A stretch of DNA of 64,000 bases, taken from positions 62,001 to 126,000 of the forward strand of contig NZ_JANCLT010000008.1 of assembly GCF_024294785.1 (NCBI RefSeq), read 5' to 3'. The DNA is from Ectobacillus ponti. GTDB lineage: Bacteria > Bacillota > Bacilli > Bacillales > Bacillaceae_G. A program made the translations under genes and the position numbers. This document shows, one piece after another, positions 46,946 to 56,262 of this stretch (position 1 is the first letter of the stretch; each line of letters starts with the position of its first letter). The notes beneath the pieces are model-generated. The model was given only the letters and a program-made list of their open reading frames with translations, was not told where the DNA came from and made no database searches.

Positions 46946-49900
46946 GAGCAATTATAAAAGGCCGTTGGGCTATAGCCGCAATCTGGCTGGTGATTATGAT
47001 CGTGCTTACGGTCATTCAGCCCGACATTAATGCCATACTGCGGGACAAGGGGCAGCAGGGAGCGAGCAGCGACAGCAACTCCGTCATCGCAGATGGTATT
47101 TTGAAGAAGATGGATGCTTCTAAGGGTACGAATAATCTGATCGTTTTCTATGATAAAAATAAGATTTCGCAAGCTGAAATGGACAAAATCGGCGATGCCG
47201 TAGAGACAATCCGTGACAGCGGCAAAGAGCTGGGAATTACAGATATGATTGATCCTTTTGGTATGCCGGATGCGAAGAGCTCTTTAGTGTCCAAAGACGG
47301 CACGACCCTTATGGTGAGCTTGAAGCTTGATAAAAAGGGAAGAGAAGTAGATGACATCAAGAAGGATTTTGAAAGCAAGCTCAGCAAAGTGCCGGTGGAA
47401 TACTATCTGAGCGGGGAAGACTTCATCAATAATGATTATCTGAAGGCATCTTTAACGGGAGTGGAAAAGAGTGCGGCATTGACGGTCATCTTTATTTTGG
47501 CCGTGCTGGTCATCGCATTCCGGTCCGTCGTAACGCCATTGGTATCCCTGGTGGCTGTAGCCTTTTCCTATCTTGTTTCCATGGGAATTGCCGCTCAATT
47601 AATCGACAAAGCCGGGTTTCCGCTTACCAGTTTGACCCAAATGCTGTTGGTGCTGATCCTTTTCGGGATTGGAACCGATTATAACATCCTGCTGTTCAAC
47701 CGGTTCAGGGAGGAGCTGTCCCTTGGCCACTCGGTCGATCAAGCAATTGTAAGCACCTATAAAACGGCGGGCAAGACAATTGCTTACAGTATACTCACTG
47801 TATTTATTGCTTTCTTGGCGCTTGTGTTTGCCGAGTCTCCAATTTATAAATCCGGTGTTGTGGTTGCGATTGGTGTAACGGTACTGTTGCTTCAAATTGT
47901 AACGCTGACGCCGTTTATGATGAAGGTTTTGGGCAAAAAGCTGTTTTGGCCTTCCAAGAACGCCGGCGGCCATGGGGAGAATAAGTTTTGGGCCATCACC
48001 TCCTCCTTCGCCATCAAGCGTCCGCTTCTGTCCGTGGTTGTGATTCTGCTGATCATCGGGCCAACTATGTATTTTCATCAGGAGAAGCTCAACTTCGATA
48101 CAATTGGTGAGCTTGGAGACAAGTACTCTTCTACGCAAGGCTTTCATATCATTGCGAAGCACTTCGGCAAAGGGCAAGCCATGCCTGCCACTGTCGTGAT
48201 TGAGAGCAGCAAAGCACTTGATCATAACGAATCACTTGCGGTCATTGATGCTGTAACGGAGAGGCTGAAGTCGATTGAGGGAGTAAAGCAGGTTTCCTCC
48301 ATCACACAGCCTCAGGGCAAGCAGGTTGAGGGCTTTTACGTTGACAATCAGGTGGGATCGGTTACGGATGGTCTTTCCAAGACACAAAGTGGCGTTGATC
48401 AAATCAATGATGGATTAAAGCTGGCGCAGGATAAGCTGGCATCAGCAGACTTTTCCAAGGTCGGCCAGATGGTTGATGGCACTGCTAAGCTCCAGGAAGG
48501 CATGACTGCTTTAACGGATGGATTAGAGAAAATCCAGGCCGGTATAAACGGTTCAAGCAATACGCAGACAATCAGCAGCGGAATGGCTGCGATTGAAACA
48601 AACCTTACAAAGATGAGCAGCGGAGTAGCCCTGCTGGCTGATCGCTATGGGAACATGCAGGCCGGCTATGCGGAGATGGGCAACCACTATCAAGCGGCTG
48701 CACAGGCTCTTCTTGGTGTGAAAAGTGCGCTTTCGCAGATGCAATGGATGGTGGATGCTTTAGGCGGCAGCTATGCAAATGCTGCCAGCGACCCGAACTA
48801 TCAGGCATTGAAGCAGACCATCAATCAGTTGTCCTCATCGTTGAGCCAGATTACACCTGAAGGAATACAGCAACTGGATAAGAATTATAATACAGTGACT
48901 GCCGGCTTTGCTGAGGCAAATAAGAATCTGACAAGCATGAGCAGCGGTCTGTCCCAAATGGCAGCCGGCTTAAAGAAGCTGGAAGAGGGGCTTGGTCAGG
49001 CATCTGATGGAATTGGCACTATTGTGACGAATATGAACCGTGTCAATGACGGGCTCGGCCAAATGAAGGCGGGCCAGCAGCAGCTGGCGGACGGCCTCGG
49101 CGGATTCAGTATCTTCGGCCAGAAGCTGGCGGATGTCAATGGCGGGTTAACGCAAATTTCTGATGGCATTCAGCAAACAAACGGCTTCCTGACGCAATAT
49201 AAAACAAGCAAAACGTTCTTTATGCCAGCGGAAGCATTAGCTGACAAGGACTTTAAGAAGGCAATGGACTCCTTTATGTCCAAGGATAGAAAGATTACAA
49301 AGCTCCTCGTTGTTCTAAAAGCCGACCCGTATTCTGAGGAAGCTCTAAAGACAATTGATCAAATGAATGCAGCTGTTGCCAATGTGGTGAAAGGCACAGA
49401 TTTATCAGGTGCCAAGTTTGGTACATCCGGACCAAGCGCCATGACAAATGATACGAATAACATATTGAGCCGGGATTTGAAGAAAACAACGGCTATTGTC
49501 ATCGCGGGCGTCTTGCTGGTGCTGTTCTTTGTCATCCGATCCTTCTGGATACCAGTGTTCATCACGGCATCCCTTGTGGGCGCGTACTATGCAGCGATGT
49601 TCGCCATCAACTATATGTTCATAGATTTACAGGGATTTGCAGGGATTTCGTCCTTCGTTCCATTTTTCTCCTTTATTATTATTGTCGCTTTGGGAGTGGA
49701 CTACAGCATATTCCTGATGATGCGCTTTAAGGAGTATCCGCATTTGTCGTCGAAAGAGGCCATTGTGCTGGCTTCAAAGCATACCGGCGGTGTCATCATT
49801 TCAGCTGTCATTATCCTTGGAGGCACCTTTGCCACGCTCATGCCTTCCGGACTCGTACTTTTATCTGAGTTGGCCATAGCTGTCATTACAGGACTCATCG

Positions 49901-50022
49901 TGCTTTGCTTCATACTGCTTCCTATTTTCTTGCCGGCGATGATTGCCCTTCCGGATGCGTTGAAAAAAGGATCTGGTGGAAAAGAGAAGGATGAGTTTAA
50001 TTTAGAGGAAAAGGCAATGTAA
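46942..50022 (+). CDS. MMPL/RND-family exporter
   Basis: Large membrane transporter of 1026 aa with the two-fold MMPL plan: one span at 5-25, an external domain with the second at 170-350 (five spans), a long external region at about 375-830, and five more spans at 845-1010. RND motifs are visible as FGIGTDYNILLFNRFREEL and FGVDYSIFLMMRFKEY-like VALGVDYSIFLMMRFKEY, whose Asp residues carry protons. The external region at 460-760 is built of helical repeats such as GLSQMAAGLKKLEEGLGQASDGIG, as in YhgE/Pip-type proteins. The start is GTG 46942 overlapping the marR stop. Likely exports lipids or a drug; substrate unknown. Confidence 0.9.
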   Translation: MRAIIKGRWAIAAIWLVIMIVLTVIQPDINAILRDKGQQGASSDSNSVIADGILKKMDASKGTNNLIVFYDKNKISQAEMDKIGDAVETIRDSGKELGITDMIDPFGMPDAKSSLVSKDGTTLMVSLKLDKKGREVDDIKKDFESKLSKVPVEYYLSGEDFINNDYLKASLTGVEKSAALTVIFILAVLVIAFRSVVTPLVSLVAVAFSYLVSMGIAAQLIDKAGFPLTSLTQMLLVLILFGIGTDYNILLFNRFREELSLGHSVDQAIVSTYKTAGKTIAYSILTVFIAFLALVFAESPIYKSGVVVAIGVTVLLLQIVTLTPFMMKVLGKKLFWPSKNAGGHGENKFWAITSSFAIKRPLLSVVVILLIIGPTMYFHQEKLNFDTIGELGDKYSSTQGFHIIAKHFGKGQAMPATVVIESSKALDHNESLAVIDAVTERLKSIEGVKQVSSITQPQGKQVEGFYVDNQVGSVTDGLSKTQSGVDQINDGLKLAQDKLASADFSKVGQMVDGTAKLQEGMTALTDGLEKIQAGINGSSNTQTISSGMAAIETNLTKMSSGVALLADRYGNMQAGYAEMGNHYQAAAQALLGVKSALSQMQWMVDALGGSYANAASDPNYQALKQTINQLSSSLSQITPEGIQQLDKNYNTVTAGFAEANKNLTSMSSGLSQMAAGLKKLEEGLGQASDGIGTIVTNMNRVNDGLGQMKAGQQQLADGLGGFSIFGQKLADVNGGLTQISDGIQQTNGFLTQYKTSKTFFMPAEALADKDFKKAMDSFMSKDRKITKLLVVLKADPYSEEALKTIDQMNAAVANVVKGTDLSGAKFGTSGPSAMTNDTNNILSRDLKKTTAIVIAGVLLVLFFVIRSFWIPVFITASLVGAYYAAMFAINYMFIDLQGFAGISSFVPFFSFIIIVALGVDYSIFLMMRFKEYPHLSSKEAIVLASKHTGGVIISAVIILGGTFATLMPSGLVLLSELAIAVITGLIVLCFILLPIFLPAMIALPDALKKGSGGKEKDEFNLEEKAM

Positions 50023-50062
50023 GTAAGGAGTTAGCCAGCACGGATTGCTGCTGGAATTACAT

Positions 50063-50110
50063 GAAAAGCCGATTCACTTTCCATTTTACAGGAATGTGAG
50101 TCGGCTTTTT
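50063..50110. terminator. Bidirectional terminator
   Basis: AAAAAGCCGA-TCAC pairs with GTGA-TCGGCTTTTT across an 18-nt loop, between convergent genes, with T-runs on both sides. Confidence 0.88.
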
Positions 50111-50120
50111 CTGTGTTAAT

Positions 50121-50810
50121 TTAAACGGCTTTTATTGAATTCTTATCTGCGTCTATTTTTTCTGCTTCTGCATCTAGAAGTCCAAACCTTTGTAAAATCG
50201 GTTGAACCTTCTTCATAAAGTACCCCAGTAATGGGGCAAACAACAGCATTCCAATTATGGTTCCTTCCCTTAATGTCAGCGGCAGCGAGAGTCCAAATGT
50301 AAGCAGAACTGCGATAAGAATGCATGAAATGTCAGCTGATTGTCTTACTGCAATAAATCTCCATTTTGTTTTTCCGGCCAATGCCATACAAAATGCTTCC
50401 AATGGGAACGTTACAATGTCCAGTACCATCATGGCTGCTATTGCAAAAGACAGTACTGTCAGGGCAGCAAGGAATAATGTCAGTTTCATCATATAACCAT
50501 CAATGACAACAGCGCCCAAAACATCATACAAAATGAAATTGACAACAACACCAATGAGAAGGGTCACAGGTACTTGTAAGAGGTAGCGGAGATGAAAATC
50601 CTTTCTCAGGATGACCCACTGGCCTACTATACAAGCACTATTTAACATCATGCCGAGGGTCCCTACTTTAATTCCAGATAAATAAAAGATAGATTGTGAT
50701 ACTGCATCCCACGCCCCAACACCAATGGACACTTTTAATGTGAAAGCTGCACCAATCCCGACGATCATCACCAATATCGATAATAGAAGCATTCTTTTTA
50801 GCTGTTTCAC
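50121..50810 (-). CDS. YczE/YitT-family membrane protein (second copy)
   Basis: A 229-aa membrane protein with five predicted spans and a charged C-terminal tail (DAEAEKIDADKNSIKAV). The opening MLLLSILVMIVGIGAAFTLKVSIGVGAWDAVSQSIFYLSGIKVGTLGMMLN is the same pattern as the protein at 31715 (LGAGPWDALTAG), and LTLREGTIIGMLLFAPLLGYFMKKVQPIL corresponds to its end. The genes around it are AT-richer than the window average. Function unknown. The start at 50810 follows GAGGAAAGAAGAG. Confidence 0.8.
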   Translation of the reverse strand: MKQLKRMLLLSILVMIVGIGAAFTLKVSIGVGAWDAVSQSIFYLSGIKVGTLGMMLNSACIVGQWVILRKDFHLRYLLQVPVTLLIGVVVNFILYDVLGAVVIDGYMMKLTLFLAALTVLSFAIAAMMVLDIVTFPLEAFCMALAGKTKWRFIAVRQSADISCILIAVLLTFGLSLPLTLREGTIIGMLLFAPLLGYFMKKVQPILQRFGLLDAEAEKIDADKNSIKAV

Positions 50811-51104
50811 TCTTCTTTCCTCCAGCCTTTTCCTCTTGTGTTATTTATTCTAGCTGTCCCTTTCGTTTATAACAAATACTTATGCCTTATATCAGAATAT
50901 GCTTAATGGGTATTTCTAAGATATATGTGTTAAAGCATGAAAAGGGTGCCGTACATCCACGGTTTACAAGCCTTCTTTCCTAGACAACTTTATCTTTGAA
51001 TATTCAATAAATTTATGTTGATACATCATAAATGATGACATAGTATGAATAGTTAAGTGAAATGAAAAAGTGGCAGGAAGCATTTGATCGGGGTGGCTTG
51101 AATT

Positions 51105-51701
51105 ATGGAGAATAGAAATCCTAAGGTAGACGAATTTGTAAGCAGAACTGGTAAATGGAGAGATGAGTATGAGAAGCTGAGGGAGGTCGTTCTTGGCTGT
51201 GGGTTAACGGAAGAATGGAAGTGGATGCATCCTTGCTACACGCTTGAGAACAAGAACATTGTGTTAATACATGGATTTAAAGAGTATTGTGCACTTCTGT
51301 TTCATAAAGGTGCTTTATTACAGGATGCCCATGGGATTCTGGTCCGACAAACGGAGAATGTACAGGCGGCGCGCCAGATTCGGTTCACGCATGTACAAGA
51401 AATAATTGAAATGGAAAGTGTTCTGAAATCCTATATTGCTGAGGCTGTGGAAGCTGAAAAAGCAGGTTTGGAAGTGAAGCTGAAGGAGCACGCAGAATTC
51501 GTAATTCCTGAAGAACTCCAAAATACATTTGCTGAAATGCCGGACTTGCAGCCTGCTTTCGAAGCATTGACTCCGGGACGGCAAAGGGCATATATTCTTC
51601 ATTTTTCTGCACCCAAGCAATCGAAAACCCGCAAATCGAGGATTGAAAAATGCATAGGGAATATTCTCGAAGGAAAGGGATTAAAGGATTCGTATACATG
51701 A
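51105..51701 (+). CDS. YdeI/OmpD-associated-like DUF1801 protein
   Basis: A 198-aa cytosolic protein. The N-terminal DUF1801 part has VDEFVSRTGKWRDEYEKLREVVLGCGLTEEWKWMHPCYTLENKNIVLIHGFKEYCALLFHKGALL, and the C-terminal part IPEELQNTFAEMPDLQPAFEALTPGRQRAYILHFSAPKQSKTRKSRIEKCIGNILEGKG is the YdeI/OmpD-associated (OmdA) block. The match to B. subtilis YdeI is strong over the whole length; function unknown. The ribosome binding site is poor (GGGGTGGC). No partner genes lie beside it, and the upstream gap has no further feature I can support. Confidence 0.88.
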   Translation: MENRNPKVDEFVSRTGKWRDEYEKLREVVLGCGLTEEWKWMHPCYTLENKNIVLIHGFKEYCALLFHKGALLQDAHGILVRQTENVQAARQIRFTHVQEIIEMESVLKSYIAEAVEAEKAGLEVKLKEHAEFVIPEELQNTFAEMPDLQPAFEALTPGRQRAYILHFSAPKQSKTRKSRIEKCIGNILEGKGLKDSYT

Positions 51702-51917
51702 ATGAGTCTTACAACAGGCAAGTGAACCCTGTACTATCAGGGTATTCCACGCTATGACAAGGAAGGTGGGAATGGTGTCATTTTTTCCTGTTACATATTC
51801 CATACCGTCCGGCCAAGCGCTTCTGCAGCTTGTAAAGCAGAGCTATAGCATAGAGGGAACAGCTGCCTGCAGGTTTTGGCAGTTGGGCTCCCATGCGACT
51901 TACAGCACAAAGAAAAA

Positions 51918-51942
51918 GAAGGAAGCCATGACGACTTCCTTC
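51918..51942 (-). terminator. Terminator of the L,D-transpeptidase gene
   Basis: GAAGGAAG/CTTCCTTC perfect stem followed on the minus strand by TTTTTC. Confidence 0.85.
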
Positions 51943-51950
51943 TTTTATTT

Positions 51951-53387
51951 TTAATATACAACCACCGGCTGATGTGTAGTGAGGTTATCATACACGGTTT
52001 TCGCAACGCTCGGAGGAACGTTGACGCAGCCGCCGGAGCCGGCAGTCAGGTAGGCGTTGCTTGCCCAGTTGGTGCGCCAGCTCGCATCGTGGAAGCCCTG
52101 TCCGCTGTTGGTGAACGGCGCCCAGTAATCGACTTTCACCGAGTAGCTTCCGCCGTGGCCTACCGAGGTGCCCTTCAGGGTGGCAGGAGTCCGCTTGTAC
52201 AGGATGTACCAAACACCCGGTGATGTGTCTTCCGCTGTGTTATGCCGTCCTGTTACAACAGGTGTGGTGAACACAAGCTGGCCGTTGCGGTACAGCCAAA
52301 TGCGCTGCTCTTGGATGGAAACTTCGGCATACGTGTCACCGATGCCGTTGTTCGCAGTCGTGTTGTAGCCGTAGCCCTCGCCTTCCCAGCCATTCCCGGA
52401 AATGTTGGCGGCCGCAAGAGATTTGGTTCCCTTTTCAAAGGCATCCGCAATCTGCGCTGCTTCCCTTTCCCTGTTGAGCGCCCAGCCATAGCCTTCTCCT
52501 TGTACGGAAATCGTGGCGCCTGCGTGGGTCTTGAAGGTGAACGGCTTGTTCAATGTAGCCTGTGCGCTGTTGATCTCCGCAATTTTGTTTTTGATCAGCG
52601 CTGTATCAATCGTAAGTTTCATGTCCTTCGCCACAGAAGCGTTTTGGATCAGGTCACTTGCTTTTAGGGAATACACCTTGTCCTGCACCTTATACTCAGT
52701 GGATTGCTGCAGAAGCGCCTCCAGCTTATTCTTCTCGTCCTTCACAACCTGGCTGTCTTCCTTGATTGGCTGTGTATATGCCGGATTGAGATGAACTTCA
52801 CTATTATATTCCTGCTTCTCGTAGTCCTTCAGCAGGCTGGCAACGTCATATTGCTGTCCGTCCACACTTTTTACAACCTTGATTGTACCCTTCTCGAGAA
52901 CTGCCTGCGCATCCTGCGGCGCCTTCAGCTCCTTATTCATGGCCAGGAGCTTTTCTTCCACCTGCTTCTTCAGCGTTTGGCTCCGGTATTGATCTAATTC
53001 GCCCGGCAGCAAGGAATACCTTACTTCCTTTGAAGAAGGGAAGAAGGTTTGTTGGCTTTTCAACAGCTTTTGGACTTCAGACAAATCCTTGTCCGCAAAG
53101 GCCATTTTGGTATCCTTTTCATCAATGACGCGATTTTTCCCAATATAGACTTCATTTTTCAGCACGGATGATTTCAGCTTGCTGAGCGCTTCTTCAGCAG
53201 TCAGGCCGCCGACGCTTGTATCATTGATTTTCACGTTTTTATTAAAATGGGTAGCCTGATAATAGCCGACTGCCGCTACTATAGCAGCGCTGACAACCAC
53301 AGGTGCGGCAATCTTCCAGCTCCAAGAGCGTTTGGGCGCGTGGGTCTGCCGTCTTCCTACTTCCAATTCATTCATTGCATTTTCCAT
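51951..53387 (-). CDS. L,D-transpeptidase with peptidoglycan-binding domains
   Basis: Membrane-anchored wall enzyme of 478 aa. A short cytosolic N-terminus precedes one membrane span (about 24-44, WKIAAPVVVSAAIVAAVGYYQ). Residues about 50-340 are two PG_binding_4 (VanW-associated) type domains, with VKINDTSVGGLTAEEALSKLKS as the typical start. The YkuD catalytic domain begins near 355 (YAEVSIQEQRIWLYRNGQLVFTTPVVTGRHNTAEDTSPGVW) and ends with the active site GFHDASWRTNWASNAYLTAGSGGCVNVP, with His and Cys in place. It forms 3-3 cross-links or anchors. The start follows GGGGGAATATCG. It stands alone. Confidence 0.92.
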   Translation of the reverse strand: MENAMNELEVGRRQTHAPKRSWSWKIAAPVVVSAAIVAAVGYYQATHFNKNVKINDTSVGGLTAEEALSKLKSSVLKNEVYIGKNRVIDEKDTKMAFADKDLSEVQKLLKSQQTFFPSSKEVRYSLLPGELDQYRSQTLKKQVEEKLLAMNKELKAPQDAQAVLEKGTIKVVKSVDGQQYDVASLLKDYEKQEYNSEVHLNPAYTQPIKEDSQVVKDEKNKLEALLQQSTEYKVQDKVYSLKASDLIQNASVAKDMKLTIDTALIKNKIAEINSAQATLNKPFTFKTHAGATISVQGEGYGWALNREREAAQIADAFEKGTKSLAAANISGNGWEGEGYGYNTTANNGIGDTYAEVSIQEQRIWLYRNGQLVFTTPVVTGRHNTAEDTSPGVWYILYKRTPATLKGTSVGHGGSYSVKVDYWAPFTNSGQGFHDASWRTNWASNAYLTAGSGGCVNVPPSVAKTVYDNLTTHQPVVVY

Positions 53388-53464
53388 CGATATTCCCCCT
53401 GCATACCTTATAGCTGACTATAGTCTGTTTTAGCTCTCATTATTTTACCTGAATACTTAAATGA

Positions 53465-53483
53465 CTAGTAACTATTTTACTAG
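53465..53483 (-). promoter_or_regulatory. Inverted-repeat candidate operator of the L,D-transpeptidase gene
   Basis: Perfect 7-bp arms CTAGTAA and TTACTAG are separated by five bases, in a region with no other palindrome of this quality. The protein that would bind is unknown. Confidence 0.35.
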
Positions 53484-53713
53484 ATTATAAGTTGTAAATT
53501 TTGTCGTTATTTGTATATCAATGAAATTTTGTATGGAAATTCCTATATTGAATTTTAATAAGATGAAAAACAAAACTTCACTTACATACATTACAGGCAA
53601 CTGCTTCATAAGTAAATTAAATTTTAACACTTATATGAGAAATTGTAACCAAAATGAAATGTTTTTGTAAAGAAATGTGGTCTGAAAATGTCATTTTTTT
53701 GCGGGGCACTTTT

Positions 53714-53757
53714 TTTAATTACAAAAAATGTCTTATGGGCTTCTGCTATTATAATAG
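53714..53757 (+). promoter_or_regulatory. Malate-cluster element and promoter of the TauE/SafE-like gene
   Basis: TTTAATTACAAAAAA (53714-53728) recurs in nearly the same form upstream of the malate symporter and malic enzyme genes. TATAAT follows at 53751-53756. The response regulator MalR is the obvious candidate to bind it. Confidence 0.5.
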
Positions 53758-53806
53758 AACATGGACGGCTTTGGCTGGCGAGAAGAGTGTGCTTGGGGGG
53801 ATTGTT

Positions 53807-54556
53807 TTGGGTATCACACTTACGATGTTTGCGATGGGGCTGCTGCTTGGGTTCATTGGCGCAGGGGGATCCGGCTTCATTATTGCGATTTTAACTGTTG
53901 TGTATGGCGTCCCAATTCATACAGCATTGGGTACTTCGCTTGCGGCGATGGTGTTCACAACCCTGTCAGGGGCGTTCAGCCATTACCGGCAGGGAAATAT
54001 AGATGTGCGGTCGGGCATGATTGTCGGTATCTTCGGGGCCATTACATCGTATCTTGGTTCAAAGGTTGCCGGAGGAATTCCGGTTGGTTCGCTTCATTGG
54101 CTGACGGCGGGCATGCTGTTTCTGTCAGCGGTCATGCTTGTCATCCGTCTGTTCCTTATAAGCAGGCTGAAGGAGGATCAGAAGGAGGCCTTGGCAGCGG
54201 GCAGCCTCATTTGGCGGGCGGCTCTTGTCGGTGCGGTAACCGGTTTTTTGTCCGGCACGTTCGGAATCGGATCGGCACCGTTCATCCAGCTTGGGCTGAT
54301 GGTTGTGCTGGGTCTTTCGGTGCAGCAGTCAGTCGGCACAACGATGCTTGTCATCCTGCCGATCGCTTTAGCCGGTGGGACCGGCTATTATTTTGAAGGC
54401 TACTTCAGTGTCCTGCTGCTGGTTCAAGTGCTGGCTGGAACCATGATTGGCTCTTATATCGGAGCAAAATTCACGAACAATGTGCCGCTGCCTATTCTAA
54501 AAGGCGCCATGGTGCTGACCCCGTTAATGGCGGGGGCTATCTTGCTCATACAATGA
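53807..54556 (+). CDS. TauE/SafE-family anion permease
   Basis: Integral membrane protein of about 249 aa with eight predicted spans in two halves. Both repeats show the family pattern: GLLLGFIGAGGSGFIIAILTVVYGVPIHTALGTSLAAMVFTTLSGAFSHYRQGNID and VTGFLSGTFGIGSAPFIQLGLMVVLGLSVQQSVGTTMLVILPIAL. Members export sulfite, sulfoacetate or other organic anions. The start is uncertain: TTG 53807 behind GGGGGGATTGTT is preferred, with GTG 53789 as alternative. The sensor kinase gene begins 105 bp later on the same strand with no terminator between, so it may be part of the malate operon. Confidence 0.85.
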   Translation: MGITLTMFAMGLLLGFIGAGGSGFIIAILTVVYGVPIHTALGTSLAAMVFTTLSGAFSHYRQGNIDVRSGMIVGIFGAITSYLGSKVAGGIPVGSLHWLTAGMLFLSAVMLVIRLFLISRLKEDQKEALAAGSLIWRAALVGAVTGFLSGTFGIGSAPFIQLGLMVVLGLSVQQSVGTTMLVILPIALAGGTGYYFEGYFSVLLLVQVLAGTMIGSYIGAKFTNNVPLPILKGAMVLTPLMAGAILLIQ

Positions 54557-54660
54557 TTCAATATGGAGGCTGCAGTTCCCTTGTGGAGCTTGCGGTCTCT
54601 TATTATGTAATAGACCGATCTTATTCATACTATAAGGAAGCAAATGATCTGGAGGGAAGC

Positions 54661-56262
54661 ATGAAGAAGGGCAGATTCAGTTTACAAGCCGGCATTATTC
54701 TATTCGTCTGTCTTGTTGTCGCTTTGTCATTGGGCATTACCGATTTGCTGATCAGCAAGAGGATTACCTCCAGTGTGGAGGAAACACAGAAGGAAAAAGC
54801 GCTTGATATTGCCAGGATGGTTTCGCTGAGCCCGCTGGTCATCCGGACGCTGGGAGGGGAGGCAAATCCGGCAGAAGTGCAACGCTTTGCGGACCAAATC
54901 CAAGCTGCCACGCATGTGAATTTTGTGGTTGTTATGGACATGAAGGGAATCCGCCTGTCCCATCCGGACCCCGGTAAGGTGGGACAGCACTTTCAGGGAG
55001 GGGATGAAGGGCCTGTTCTGCAAGGGAAGGAGTATGTATCAGTCTCAAAGGGTACGCTCGGTCTCTCCATGCGGGCCTTTGCGCCCATTAAGGATGCGCA
55101 GGGCAAGCAAGTCGGCGCAGTTGCTGTCGGGATTTCGCTTGAAAATGTAACGAAGGCTGTGCACAAGGGCCGGATGGGAATGGTGATCGGGACGTTCATC
55201 GGAATCCTCATCGGCATTACCGGGGCAGTCGGCCTGGCCCGATACATTAAAAAAATTCTGTTGGGGCTCGAGCCGTTCGCCATTGCCAGATTGCTTGAGG
55301 AACGGAGCTCTATGCTGCAGTCTGTGCGCGAGGGCATTATCGCCATTGACCAGGAAGGGAAAATCACGCTTGTCAACAGGGCGGCCCGCAAGCTGTTTCA
55401 AAAAGCCGGTCTCAAGGGGGATCCGATGGGGCTGAAGATAGAGGACTATTTGCCGGATACACGCCTGACCCGCATTCTACAGTCCGGCCAAACTGAACTG
55501 GATCAGGAGCAGAATCTGCATGGGGTCACCATCTTGGTAAACAGGGTGCCGGTCGTTGTGAATCAGCAGCCGGTCGGCGCCATTGCCACATTCCGGGATA
55601 AGACAGAGGTGCAGCTATTGGCTGAACAGCTCACAGGTGTACGCAATTATGCGGATGCGTTGCGTGCCCAGGCTCATGAATTCATGAATAAGCTGCATGT
55701 CATTCTAGGGCTTGTCCGCACTGAGCAATACGAAACACTTGCGCGATATGTGAATGAGACAGTGAACCATAGAGAGACGGAGATGGGCTTTGTGACAAAG
55801 AAGGTGGAGGACCCGGTGCTGGCCGGGTTTCTGATTGGCAAGCTCAGCTTTGCCAGGGAATCGGGAGCTTCTCTGTCCTTTGCTTGCTCCAATGCGCTTC
55901 CCAAGCCTGCAAATCCGGAAATTACCCATGAGCTGATTACGATTATTGGAAATCTCATTCATAATGCCATGGAGGCAATTGTGGACAGTCCAGTGAAAAA
56001 GGTGGAGCTCAAGCTGGATTACGCGGAGGACATTTTGACGATTGAGGTGAGAGACACCGGTGTGGGGATGACGGAAGACATTCAGAATAAAATACTGGAT
56101 AAAGGCTTTTCCACAAAAGGAGACGGCCGGGGCATCGGCTTATATCTTGTGGCCCAGGCAATGGAACGGCTGGAAGGAGATATGATTCTCTCGTCCAAAC
56201 CGGGAAAAGGAACAAATTTTGCCGTGTATATACCTTATCAAGCGGAGGGGGAAGGAGCATGA
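54661..56262 (+). CDS. malK: Malate-type sensor histidine kinase (CitA/DcuS family)
   Basis: Membrane kinase of 533 aa. Two spans (about 9-30 and 170-190) enclose an external PDC/CitA-type sensor domain with VNFVVVMDMKGIRLSHPDPGKVGQHFQGGDE, the citrate/C4-dicarboxylate-binding pattern. An internal PAS domain follows at about 210-310. The dimerisation motif is LRAQAHEFMNKLHVILGLV with H339 as the likely phosphorylated His. The ATPase domain has LITIIGNLIHNAMEAI (N box), EVRDTGVGM (G1) and GKGTNFAVYIP. The start is ATG 54661 behind GGAGGGAAGC. The order kinase-regulator-symporter is that of malK-malR-maeN of B. subtilis, so malate is the likely signal. Confidence 0.9.
   Translation: MKKGRFSLQAGIILFVCLVVALSLGITDLLISKRITSSVEETQKEKALDIARMVSLSPLVIRTLGGEANPAEVQRFADQIQAATHVNFVVVMDMKGIRLSHPDPGKVGQHFQGGDEGPVLQGKEYVSVSKGTLGLSMRAFAPIKDAQGKQVGAVAVGISLENVTKAVHKGRMGMVIGTFIGILIGITGAVGLARYIKKILLGLEPFAIARLLEERSSMLQSVREGIIAIDQEGKITLVNRAARKLFQKAGLKGDPMGLKIEDYLPDTRLTRILQSGQTELDQEQNLHGVTILVNRVPVVVNQQPVGAIATFRDKTEVQLLAEQLTGVRNYADALRAQAHEFMNKLHVILGLVRTEQYETLARYVNETVNHRETEMGFVTKKVEDPVLAGFLIGKLSFARESGASLSFACSNALPKPANPEITHELITIIGNLIHNAMEAIVDSPVKKVELKLDYAEDILTIEVRDTGVGMTEDIQNKILDKGFSTKGDGRGIGLYLVAQAMERLEGDMILSSKPGKGTNFAVYIPYQAEGEGA

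Larger units (their letters stand above)
53388..53806. other. AT-rich divergent regulatory region
   Basis: A 419-bp stretch without a believable gene. It holds an inverted repeat CTAGTAA-N5-TTACTAG (53465-53483), about 80 bp upstream of the transpeptidase start, the shared TTTAATTACAAAAAA element (53714-53728) and a perfect TATAAT at 53751-53756 before the TauE-like gene. The rest is low-complexity A/T. Confidence 0.55.

Noticed and set aside
51754-51954. 66-aa frame between the YdeI-like and transpeptidase genes
   Set aside because: No ribosome binding site, and it overlaps the terminator of the convergent gene.
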